Positions 42,437-50,883 of a stretch of 64,000 nucleotides of DNA are shown here, one piece after another. How positions within the stretch are numbered: position 1 is the stretch's first letter; every line of letters starts with the position of its first letter. The notes beneath the pieces were generated by a model. The model was not told where the DNA came from, did no database searches, and saw only the letters and a program-made list of their open reading frames with translations. The stretch covers positions 2,790,001-2,854,000 of the forward strand of contig NZ_CP023688.1 in assembly GCF_008704655.1 (NCBI RefSeq), in the 5' to 3' direction. This DNA comes from Streptomyces rimosus. GTDB lineage: Bacteria; Actinomycetota; Actinomycetes; Streptomycetales; Streptomycetaceae. Position numbers and translations under genes: made by a program.

Positions 42437-43143
42437 GGCGATGGCGGCAGGCACCGGTGCGGTAGTGAGGTGTCGGTGGCAGGCACCGGCGTCGTGGTGA
42501 GGTGGTGGTGGCATGTGCCAGGGGCGTCCCGGCCCGGTGGTCAGGCGGGGCGGCGCTGTAGATCGCTCCGGCTCGCGCGCCGTGCGCCCCGAGCGCGCAC
42601 GGCCTCCGCATCCAACGGCCCGCACGCGAATACGCATTGTTGAGTACTGGACAGGCGAGAGGTCCGGACGCACGATGTGAGTCGGCGGGCACCCGGAAAC
42701 CTGAGGCGAATCGGGCTGTCCGCACAGGGTGCGGCCGCCGCCGGGAGAAGAACCGGAACCGGCGGCGACCGGTACCGGGCGACGGGGCTCCTCTTCCCCC
42801 TCACCCGGCACTGACCGCCCTTCCTGGTGGGCCGGGGGCGCGCGGGAGGGCCCCTGGCTGGACAGGCCGGGAAGGGCGGGGCCGGAGTCGCTTCGTTCGC
42901 TGCGTGGCGCGGATCTCCGGCCGATCATGGGTGGGAACTGCTCGGCGACCTCTGGGTCTGGGAGATCCGGGCCCGGCGGCAGCTGCTGCCTGGTCCCGTA
43001 CGGCGAGCCTAGAACCTGGCGGCGCGTCCGGACAAGTGGCACACGGTCAAATACCGAACGCTATCGGCCGGTTGACCAGCCGGGCCGAACACGGTGCGGG
43101 CGGACCGTCGTGCCAACAGGAACCGGCCGGTCCACCGCCGGTC
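42437..43143. other. 700-bp region without a supported gene
   Basis: Neither strand shows a convincing protein here: readings in all frames are low-complexity Arg/Gly/Pro strings with no ribosome binding site. The left part contains 32-bp imperfect repeats (42443-42526). An AT-rich stretch near 42630-42650 on the minus strand looks promoter-like, but I could not find a convincing product. The right end lies past the stop of the TetR gene. Confidence 0.55.
42443..42526. repeat. 32-bp imperfect tandem repeats
   Basis: Two full units and a partial third begin GGCGGCAGGCACCGG, GGTGGCAGGCACCGG and GGTGGCATGTGCC. Each is about 32 bp with related GTGAGGTG ends. They start 7 bp after the PucR gene. 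Confidence 0.6.
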
Positions 43144-43806
43144 CTAGACCGCCCCGGCCCCTCCCCCGGAACTCCCCTCCCCCATCGCGCCGCCTTCACC
43201 TTCCGTACACCCCGCGCGCGGCCCGAGCACCGAGCCCGACAGGACCCGCCGCATCGCCTCCACGAGGTCCCCGCCCGAGGGCACCGACCCGGGGTTGATC
43301 AGGGACTGCACCATCAGGCCGGTGAGCAGCGCCTGGTAGAAGGAGCCGACGACGCGCGCCGTCTCCGCGTCGACCGCGCTGTCCGGCACGCCCTCGAAGA
43401 CCGCGACCAGCCCCTCGCCGCCCTCCGGCAGGACCGGGGCCAGCGCGGTGCGCAGCTCGGGGTCGCGGGGCAGCAGGCCGAACACCTCGACCTGGGAGGT
43501 CACGAACTCCCGCTGCTCCTGGAAGCGGCGCAGGATCAGGTCCCACATGGCCGCGAACCGCTCCACCGGGTCGCCCTCCGGCGCCGGCCCGCCGGCCTCG
43601 CCCGTATCGGCGAACCCCGCGCCCCACTCCGCGGCGGTCTCCACCAGCGCCTGGCGCATCAGGACGTCCTTGGAGCCGTAGTGGTAGCCGATGGAGGCCA
43701 GGTTGGCGCCGGAGGCGGCCACGATGTCGCGGGCGGTGGTGCGTGCGTACCCCTTGTCGAGCAGGCAGCGCTTGGCACCTTCCAGCAGGTCTTCGCGGTG
43801 TCCCAT
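43144..43806 (-). CDS. TetR/AcrR-family regulator
   Basis: This gene encodes 220 aa from ATG 43806. The helix-turn-helix is LLEGAKRCLLDKGYARTTARDIVAASGANLASIGYHYGSKDVLMRQAL. The ligand-binding half contains FAAMWDLILRRFQEQREFVTSQVEVFG and VGSFYQALLTGLMVQSLINP, followed by a Gly-rich tail. Neighbours do not reveal the target: no efflux gene is adjacent. GGACA-CC-TGTCC (43827-43838) just upstream of the start is a candidate autoregulatory site. It is a stand-alone gene. Confidence 0.92.
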   Translation of the reverse strand: MGHREDLLEGAKRCLLDKGYARTTARDIVAASGANLASIGYHYGSKDVLMRQALVETAAEWGAGFADTGEAGGPAPEGDPVERFAAMWDLILRRFQEQREFVTSQVEVFGLLPRDPELRTALAPVLPEGGEGLVAVFEGVPDSAVDAETARVVGSFYQALLTGLMVQSLINPGSVPSGGDLVEAMRRVLSGSVLGPRAGCTEGEGGAMGEGSSGGGAGAV

Positions 43807-43916
43807 GCGGTCAGCCTAAGTCCGCCGGACACCTGTCCTGTACGGGCGTCTCATACGGCTGTCCGTCCTTGATACGCCCATATATGTACGGAGGGACGCG
43901 ATCGCCCCTGCCCGTA

Positions 43917-43965
43917 CGGAGAGCCCGGCCCGCCACACACGCGGTGCGGCGGGCCGGGCTCTCCG
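43917..43965. terminator. 18-bp hairpin after the PRC-barrel gene
   Basis: CGGAGAGCCCGGCCCGCC (43917-43934) pairs perfectly with its complement at 43948-43965. It is 42 bp past the stop of the minus-strand DUF2382 gene. Confidence 0.85.
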
Positions 43966-44007
43966 AACGGCGGAACCGCCGGAAGCGGCGGCGCCTCGCG
44001 TGCCTCC

Positions 44008-44973
44008 CTACCGGCCCCGCTCGGGCCCCATGCCGCCCCGCTCCGGACCCGGGCCGCCCCGGTTCCGGCGGCCGCGACGGCCGGTGGCCTTGCCGTCGTC
44101 GAACTCCACCTCTTCGCGGTGGACTTCGGTGTTGACCTCCTGCTGCTCGGTGACCCGCTCGGTCTCCAGCCGGATGCGCTCGACGGGCACGCTCTCCTTG
44201 CGTACGACGGCCTGCTCCTCGTAGAGCGTGACCTCGACCTCGCCGTCACCGAGCTTGTGCTGCCCGGTCCGGCCGGTGCGGCGCTCCTCGTCGCTGATCT
44301 TCTCGCGGACGAGGTGCGCCTCGTCGTGGCTGACCGGAACGGTGCGGTGCACCTCTTCGGTGGTCACGTGCTTGCGCAGCCGGGCGCGGCCCGCCTCGTG
44401 CGCCTCGGTGCCCAGCTCGACGTGCTCCTCGGAGATGATCATCTCCGGGTTCTGCTCCTTGGCGCGCGCGTCGGTGTCCCGGCCGCGGGACATGGCACCG
44501 GCCCCGGCACCCGCCAGCGGCCTGGACTCGGTCCGCTCCCGGCGGCGCTCCTCCGGCGGGCGCATGCCGGGCGCGCCGGCGGCTCCGGCGGTACCCATTC
44601 CGGCACCGGCGGCCGTGGTGCGGCCCGGTACCGTGCCGGACGGCGCGGTGCCCGGACGCGCTATCCCGTAGTGCCGGTACAGCCGCTCCTCCTCGCCCGG
44701 TTCCAGGTGGCCGTCCGCGTCGATCCGCGGCGCGTCCTTGATCTGGTCCTTGGTGTACGGAACCTGGCACTCGTCGCCCACGCGCCGGGCACCGGCGAGC
44801 GGTACGAAGGTCTCCTTCATGCCGAACAGACCGGTCCGCACGGTGATCCACTCGGGCCTGTCGGTGGCGTCGTCCCGGTATATCTGCTGGACCGAGCCCA
44901 CCTTGGTGCCCTCCGCGTCGACCACGTTCTTGCCGGTCAGCTCCTGAGGGTTCTCACCCAGGGGTGCGTTCAT
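44008..44973 (-). CDS. PRC-barrel and DUF2382 domain stress-type protein
   Basis: This gene encodes 321 aa from ATG 44973 with AAGGAGAG upstream. Residues about 10-95 form a PRC barrel (LTGKNVVDAEGTKVGSVQQIYRDDATDRPEWITVRTG, FVPLAGARRVGDECQVPYTKDQI). A Gly/Ala/Met-rich linker (about 110-200) follows. The DUF2382 domain spans about 210-300: IISEEHVELGTEAHEAGRARLRKHV, RTVPVSHDEAHLVREKI, EVEVTLYEEQAVVRKESVPVERIRL. The tail is Arg/Gly-rich. Such proteins are widespread in actinomycetes and Deinococcus-like organisms and are linked to osmotic or general stress; biochemical role unknown. It is a single-gene unit. Confidence 0.92.
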   Translation of the reverse strand: MNAPLGENPQELTGKNVVDAEGTKVGSVQQIYRDDATDRPEWITVRTGLFGMKETFVPLAGARRVGDECQVPYTKDQIKDAPRIDADGHLEPGEEERLYRHYGIARPGTAPSGTVPGRTTAAGAGMGTAGAAGAPGMRPPEERRRERTESRPLAGAGAGAMSRGRDTDARAKEQNPEMIISEEHVELGTEAHEAGRARLRKHVTTEEVHRTVPVSHDEAHLVREKISDEERRTGRTGQHKLGDGEVEVTLYEEQAVVRKESVPVERIRLETERVTEQQEVNTEVHREEVEFDDGKATGRRGRRNRGGPGPERGGMGPERGR

Positions 44974-45238
44974 GGCGTCGCTCTCCTTCCGCACGCGCCG
45001 GCAGGGGGCACGCGCAGTTCCCATTGCGCGTCGCCCCGCGAAGCGCAGCGAGTCGGAAAACCCCCGGAACACCGGTCCGGCGGCGTGTTTCCGGGGCGCC
45101 CGGCATCACCCCGCGCTACGCCGAACGGGTGAATCGTTGCGGGATCACCCAACGGCTCCCGACACCCGTACGGCACCGGGCCCGGACTCCCGCCGCAGCG
45201 GAGGTCCGGGCCCGGTGGTGCACGGTCCGGCCGTGGCG

Positions 45239-46831
45239 TCAGTCCGTGAGGTTGACCGCGCGCGCCGAGGTGGCGCCGATCTCCTCGGCGATCTCGGCCA
45301 GCACCGCCGGCGGGATGGTGTCGTCCACGGTCAGCGCGACCAGCGCCTCGCCGCCCGCATCGGCCCGGGAGACCTGCATGCCCGCGATGTTGATGCCCGC
45401 CTCGCCGAGGATCCGGCCGAGGGTGCCGACCACGCCGGGGCGGTCGCCGTAGCGCAGGAAGGCCATGTGGTCGGCGAGCGCGAGGTCGATGGAGTGCTCG
45501 CCGACCGCGACGATCTTCTGCTGGTTCTTGTTGCCGGCCAGCGTGCCGGAGATGGAGATCTCGTCGCCGCCCGCGAGGGTGCCGCGCACCGTGACCACGT
45601 TGCGGTGCTCGGCCGACTCGCTGCTGGTGGTCAGGCGCACCTCGACGCCGCGCTCCTGCGCGAACAGCGGGGCGTTCACATACGAGACGGTCTCGGCGAC
45701 CACGTCCTCGAACACGCCCTTGAGCGCGGACAGTTCCAGCACCTTGACGTCATGCTGGGTGATCTCGCCGTACACCTCGACGTCGAGGCGGACCGCGACC
45801 TCACCGGCCAGCGCGGTGAAGATCCGGCCCAGCCGCTCGGCCAGCGGCAGTCCCGGCTTGACGTCCTCGGCGATCACGCCGCCCTGGACGTTGACCGCGT
45901 CCGGCACCAGCTCGCCCGCCAGCGCCAGGCGCACCGACTTGGCGACCGCGATGCCCGCCTTCTCCTGTGCCTCCCCCGTGGAGGCACCGAGGTGCGGGGT
46001 GGCGACGACCTGGTCGAACTCGAACAGCGGGGAGTCCGTACAGGGCTCGCTGGCGTACACGTCCAGGCCGGCGCCGGCCACCCGGCCCTCCTTGAGGGCG
46101 CTGGCCAGCGCGGCCTCGTCCACGATGCCGCCGCGCGCGGCGTTGACGACGCGCACCGTCGGCTTGACCTTGCGCAGCGCGTCGTCGCCGATCAGGCCGA
46201 TGGTCTCGGGGGTCTTGGGGAGGTGGACGGTGATGAAGTCCGAGACCTCCAGCAGCTCCTCCAGGGAGACCAGCTTCACGCCCATCTGCGCGGCGCGGGC
46301 GGGCTGCACGTACGGGTCGTACGCGACGATCTTCATGCCGAAGGCGGACATGCGCTGCGCGACCAGCACGCCGATCCGGCCGAGGCCGACCACGCCGAGG
46401 ACCTTCTCGGACAGCTCGACGCCGGTGTACTTGCTGCGCTTCCACTCGCCGTTCTTCAGCGCGGTGTTGGCCTGCGGGATGTTGCGGGCGGTGGCGATCA
46501 GCAGGCCGCAGGCCAGCTCGGCGGCGGTGACGATGTTGGAGGTCGGCGCGTTGACGACCATCACGCCGGCCTTGGTGGCGGCGGACACGTCGACATTGTC
46601 CAGGCCGACGCCGGCGCGGGCGATGACCTTCAGTTTGCGGGCGGCGGCGATGGCCTCGGCGTCCACCTTGGTGGCGCTGCGCACGAGGATCGCGTCGACG
46701 TCGGCGATGGCCGGCAGCAGCTCCGCGCGGTCGGCGCCGTTGCAGTGCCGGATCTCGAAGTCCGGGCCGAGGGCGTCGACGGTGGCGGGCGAGAGTTCCT
46801 CGGCGATCAGAACGACAGGTTTCGAGCTCAC
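45239..46831 (-). CDS. serA: D-3-phosphoglycerate dehydrogenase
   Basis: This gene encodes 530 aa from GTG 46831, a normal length for the long SerA form. It oxidises 3-phosphoglycerate as the first step of serine synthesis. The substrate domain (VVLIAEELSPATVDALG) is interrupted by the NAD domain with VVGLGRIGVLVAQRM and RVVNAARGGIVDEAALASAL; the catalytic His lies in VVATPHLGASTGEAQ. An intervening ASB domain and a C-terminal ACT domain (GDRPGVVGTLGRILGEAGINIAGMQVSR) mediate serine feedback. It lies downstream of ilvC with a 300 bp gap. The gap probably carries its own promoter. Confidence 0.97.
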   Translation of the reverse strand: MSSKPVVLIAEELSPATVDALGPDFEIRHCNGADRAELLPAIADVDAILVRSATKVDAEAIAAARKLKVIARAGVGLDNVDVSAATKAGVMVVNAPTSNIVTAAELACGLLIATARNIPQANTALKNGEWKRSKYTGVELSEKVLGVVGLGRIGVLVAQRMSAFGMKIVAYDPYVQPARAAQMGVKLVSLEELLEVSDFITVHLPKTPETIGLIGDDALRKVKPTVRVVNAARGGIVDEAALASALKEGRVAGAGLDVYASEPCTDSPLFEFDQVVATPHLGASTGEAQEKAGIAVAKSVRLALAGELVPDAVNVQGGVIAEDVKPGLPLAERLGRIFTALAGEVAVRLDVEVYGEITQHDVKVLELSALKGVFEDVVAETVSYVNAPLFAQERGVEVRLTTSSESAEHRNVVTVRGTLAGGDEISISGTLAGNKNQQKIVAVGEHSIDLALADHMAFLRYGDRPGVVGTLGRILGEAGINIAGMQVSRADAGGEALVALTVDDTIPPAVLAEIAEEIGATSARAVNLTD

Positions 46832-47092
46832 GTGGTCTTCATCCTCACTAATCCTGGGGGCCCCTCCCGTACCCCTTGCGGCAACGGGGGAGGACGGCCG
46901 TCCCGACGGCCGAAGGCGGTGAAGGGGGCAGCCGCGTGGAAGACGCACGACGCTGTGAGCCTGACGCGCTTGTGCTGTGCAGTGTAGTGGCGGGCCCCTT
47001 CCGTTCATCCGCCGTTTCGGAAGGATCACCCGGCAGTGGTGTGACGGGATGGACAACACCGCGGTGCGGGTGCGGCCGGCCGTCATGGCGAA

Positions 47093-47120
47093 CGGGGCCG
47101 CAGCGTGTGCCACGGCCCCG
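47093..47120. terminator. hairpin downstream of ilvC
   Basis: CGGGGCCG (47093-47100) and CGGCCCCG (47113-47120) flank a 12-base loop, directly after the ilvC stop at 47132. It is a moderate terminator candidate between ilvC and serA. Confidence 0.6.
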
Positions 47121-47131
47121 CGCCGAACGGC

Positions 47132-48193
<1,062 letters not shown>

Positions 48194-48232
48194 TCAGGGG
48201 TCTCGCGATACGGTCCGTACGGGCCCGTACGC

Positions 48233-48757
48233 TCAGGCGGAGCGGTCCAGTGCGCGCAGCGAGCGGTCCGTGATGGACCGGGCGCCGCGCCCTATGGCGA
48301 TGGTGCCGGACTGCACCAACTCCTTGATGCCGAACGGCTCCAGCATCTTGAGCATCGCTTCGAGCTTGTCGCTGCTGCCGGTCGCCTCGATCGTCACCGC
48401 GTCCGGGGAGACGTCGACGGTCTTGGCACGGAAGAGCTGGACGATCTCGACGATCTGCGAGCGGGTCTCGTTGTCGGCGCGCACCTTGGCCAGCACCAGT
48501 TCCCGCTGGACCGCGGAGCCGGGTTCCAGCTCGACGATCTTCAGGACGTTGACGAGCTTGTTGAGCTGCTTGGTGACCTGCTCCAGGGGGAGCGATTCGA
48601 CACTCACCACGATGGTGATGCGGGAGATGTCGGGGTGCTCGGTGACGCCGACGGCGAGCGAGTCGATGTTGAATCCGCGGCGGGAGAACAGCGCGGCGAT
48701 CCGGGCCAGGATGCCGGGGGTGTTCTCCACCAGGACGGAGAGCGTGTGCTTGGACAT
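48233..48757 (-). CDS. ilvN: acetolactate synthase small (regulatory) subunit
   Basis: This gene encodes 174 aa from ATG 48757. The N-terminal ACT domain reads TLSVLVENTPGILARIAALFSRRGFNIDSLAVG and binds valine for feedback inhibition. The C-terminal domain contains LVLAKVRADNETRSQIVEIVQLFRAKTVDVSPDAVTIEATG. It activates and regulates the IlvB catalytic subunit. The gene begins 45 bp downstream of ilvB and is followed by ilvC, consistent with one operon. The length is typical for actinobacterial IlvN/IlvH. Confidence 0.97.
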   Translation of the reverse strand: MSKHTLSVLVENTPGILARIAALFSRRGFNIDSLAVGVTEHPDISRITIVVSVESLPLEQVTKQLNKLVNVLKIVELEPGSAVQRELVLAKVRADNETRSQIVEIVQLFRAKTVDVSPDAVTIEATGSSDKLEAMLKMLEPFGIKELVQSGTIAIGRGARSITDRSLRALDRSA

Positions 48758-48802
48758 GGTCGGTCTTCTTCCTTCTATCCGCGTCTCGCGCGTCCCGGTG
48801 GC

Positions 48803-50671
48803 TCAGTCGTCTTCGCTGTCGCCGAAGTCGGGGCGGACGCCGCGGGCCGCCATGACCTCGTCGTTGGAGGTGCCGGCCGCGACCATCGGCCAGACCTGGG
48901 CGTCCTCGTGGACGATGAAGTCCACCACCACCGGCCGGTCGTTGATCGCGTTGGCCTTGGCGATCACCGCGTCCAGCTCGGCCGGGTCCTCGCAGCGCAT
49001 CGCGACGCAGCCCATCGCCTCGGCCAGCTTGACGAAGTCCGGCACACGGGTGCCGGCGCCGGCCACCCCGGCCGTGGCGGCGCAGTCCTCGGGGCCGCTG
49101 TGCAGGACGGTGTTCGAGTAGCGCTGGTTGTAGAACAGCGTCTGCCACTGGCGGACCATGCCCAGGGCGCCGTTGTTGATGATGGCGACCTTGATCGGGA
49201 TGTTGTTCAGCGCGCAGGTGACCAGCTCCTGGTTGGTCATCTGGAAGCAGCCGTCACCGTCGACGGCCCAGACCGTACGGTCGGGACGGCCGGCCTTGGC
49301 GCCCATCGCGGCCGGGACGGCGTAGCCCATCGTCCCGGCGCCGCCGGAGTTCAGCCAGGTGGACGGTGTGTCGTAGTCGATGAAGTGGGCGGCCCACATC
49401 TGGTGCTGGCCGACGCCCGCCGCGTAGATGGTGCCCTCGGGGGCCAGCTCGCCCAGGCGCTGGATGACCTGCTGCGGGGCCAGGCTGCCGTCGTCCGGGT
49501 GGGTGTAGCCGAGCGGGTAGGTCTCGCGCCAGCGGTTCAGGTCCTTCCACCAGGCCGTGTAGTCGGCGCTGTGGCCGGCGGCGTGCTCGGCCTGGAGGGC
49601 GACGACCAGGTCGGCGATGACCTCGCGGGCGTCACCGACGATCGGCACGTCGGCCGCGCGGTTCTTGCCGATCTCCGCCGGGTCGATGTCGGCGTGCACG
49701 ATCTTGGCCAGCGGGGCGAAGGAGTCCAGCTTGCCGGTGACCCGGTCGTCGAAGCGGGCGCCGAGCGCGACGATCAGGTCGGACTTCTGCAGGGCCGTGA
49801 CGGCGGCGACCGTGCCGTGCATGCCGGGCATGCCCAGATGCTGCGGGTGGGTGTCGGGGAAGGCGCCCAGGGCCATCAGGGTGGTGGTGACGGGCGCGCC
49901 GGTCAGCTCGGCCAGCACCTTCAGCTCGGCGGTGGCGCCGGACTTCAGCACACCGCCGCCGACGTACAGGACCGGGCGCCGGGCCTCGGTGATCAGCCGG
50001 GCGGCCTCGCGGATCTGCTTGGCGTGCGGCTTGGTCACCGGGCGGTAGCCGGGCAGGTCGGTGTGCGGCGGCCAGGAGAAGGTGGTCTGCGCCTGGAGGG
50101 CGTCCTTGGCGATGTCCACCAGGACCGGGCCCGGGCGGCCCGTGGAGGCGATGTGGAACGCCTCGGCGATGGTGCGGGGGATCTCGGCCGCGTCGGTGAC
50201 CAGGAAGTTGTGCTTGGTGATCGGCATCGTGATGCCGCAGATGTCCGCCTCCTGGAAGGCGTCCGTGCCGATCGCCTTGGAGGCGACCTGGCCGGTGATC
50301 GCGACCATCGGGACGGAGTCCATGTGGGCGTCGGCGATCGGCGTGACGAGGTTGGTGGCACCGGGCCCCGAGGTGGCCATGCAGACGCCCACCTTGCCGG
50401 TGGCCTGGGCGTAGCCGGTGGCGGCGTGGCCGGCGCCCTGCTCGTGGCGGACCAGGACGTGACGGACCTTCGAGGAGTCCATCATCGGGTCGTACGCGGG
50501 GAGGATGGCGCCCCCCGGAATGCCGAACACGGTGTCGGCCCCGACCTCTTCGAGCGAACGGATGAGGGACTGCGCGCCCGTGACGTGCTCCACGGTGGCG
50601 GGCGCGTGCGCCCCGCCGGAGTGACGGGCCCGCGGCTGCGGATGGTGGGCCCCGGTGGCCTGCTCGGTCAT
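48803..50671 (-). CDS. ilvB: acetolactate synthase large (catalytic) subunit
   Basis: This gene encodes 622 aa from ATG 50671. The TPP- and FAD-dependent enzyme condenses pyruvate with pyruvate or 2-ketobutyrate. The N-terminus has a 35-residue extension before [28 protein letters not shown]. The catalytic-Glu region is [22 protein letters not shown], the FAD domain centre is [16 protein letters not shown], and the TPP-binding motif is [31 protein letters not shown]. It is the first gene of the ilvB-ilvN-ilvC cluster. A 175-bp leader with a peptide, hairpin and intrinsic terminator precedes it. Confidence 0.98.
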   Translation of the reverse strand: MTEQATGAHHPQPRARHSGGAHAPATVEHVTGAQSLIRSLEEVGADTVFGIPGGAILPAYDPMMDSSKVRHVLVRHEQGAGHAATGYAQATGKVGVCMATSGPGATNLVTPIADAHMDSVPMVAITGQVASKAIGTDAFQEADICGITMPITKHNFLVTDAAEIPRTIAEAFHIASTGRPGPVLVDIAKDALQAQTTFSWPPHTDLPGYRPVTKPHAKQIREAARLITEARRPVLYVGGGVLKSGATAELKVLAELTGAPVTTTLMALGAFPDTHPQHLGMPGMHGTVAAVTALQKSDLIVALGARFDDRVTGKLDSFAPLAKIVHADIDPAEIGKNRAADVPIVGDAREVIADLVVALQAEHAAGHSADYTAWWKDLNRWRETYPLGYTHPDDGSLAPQQVIQRLGELAPEGTIYAAGVGQHQMWAAHFIDYDTPSTWLNSGGAGTMGYAVPAAMGAKAGRPDRTVWAVDGDGCFQMTNQELVTCALNNIPIKVAIINNGALGMVRQWQTLFYNQRYSNTVLHSGPEDCAATAGVAGAGTRVPDFVKLAEAMGCVAMRCEDPAELDAVIAKANAINDRPVVVDFIVHEDAQVWPMVAAGTSNDEVMAARGVRPDFGDSEDD

Positions 50672-50725
50672 CTGCGTCTCTTCTCGAAGCTGAGGGTTTT
50701 GGTGGGGTATGGGGGCAGTTATGCA

Positions 50726-50761
50726 ACAAAAAACCCCTCGTGCCGTGAGGCAAGCGAGGGG
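50726..50761 (-). terminator. ilvB attenuator terminator
   Basis: On the minus strand, CCCCTCG pairs with CGAGGGG, followed by a run of six T. The stem-loop lies 55 bp before the ilvB ATG. It is the transcription-stop part of the attenuator. Confidence 0.92.
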
Positions 50762-50779
50762 AGCGCGCCGGTGCGGAGC

Positions 50780-50803
50780 GCTGGGTTTCTTCAGTGACCC
50801 AGC
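50780..50803 (-). promoter_or_regulatory. ilvB leader pause hairpin
   Basis: GCTGGGT and ACCCAGC (minus strand) enclose a ten-base loop just after the leader peptide stop codon. It likely pauses RNA polymerase or competes with the antiterminator. Confidence 0.75.
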
Positions 50804-50804
50804 T

Positions 50805-50846
50805 TCAGCCGACGCGCTTTCCAAGTACGAGAATTCGGGTGCGCAT
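50805..50846 (-). CDS. ilvB leader peptide
   Basis: The 13-residue peptide [13 protein letters not shown] starts at ATG 50846 and stops at 50805-50807. It contains Ile-Leu-Val-Leu in a row, then a second Val, so ribosome stalling senses all three branched-chain amino acids. It is followed by a hairpin (50780-50803) and the terminator (50726-50761), the classic attenuation layout. I recall an equivalent leader in other Streptomyces ilvB genes. The start is only about 8 nt past the predicted -10, so translation is probably leaderless. Confidence 0.9.
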   Translation of the reverse strand: MRTRILVLGKRVG

Positions 50847-50853
50847 GGAACTG

Positions 50854-50883
50854 ACCCTCCCCCCGGGGCCAGCCGAGTGTCAA
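50854..50883 (-). promoter_or_regulatory. ilvB promoter
   Basis: TTGACA (50878-50883) and GAGGGT (50854-50859) on the minus strand are spaced 18 bp. The -35 overlaps the stop codon of the preceding same-strand gene. The predicted transcript start coincides with the leader-peptide ATG. Confidence 0.65.

Noticed and set aside
42541..42804. Minus-strand frame ending in CVFACGPLDAEAV and basic residues
   Set aside because: The upstream part overlaps shadow sequence, no ribosome binding site is present, and the short recognisable part is too weak to support a gene.
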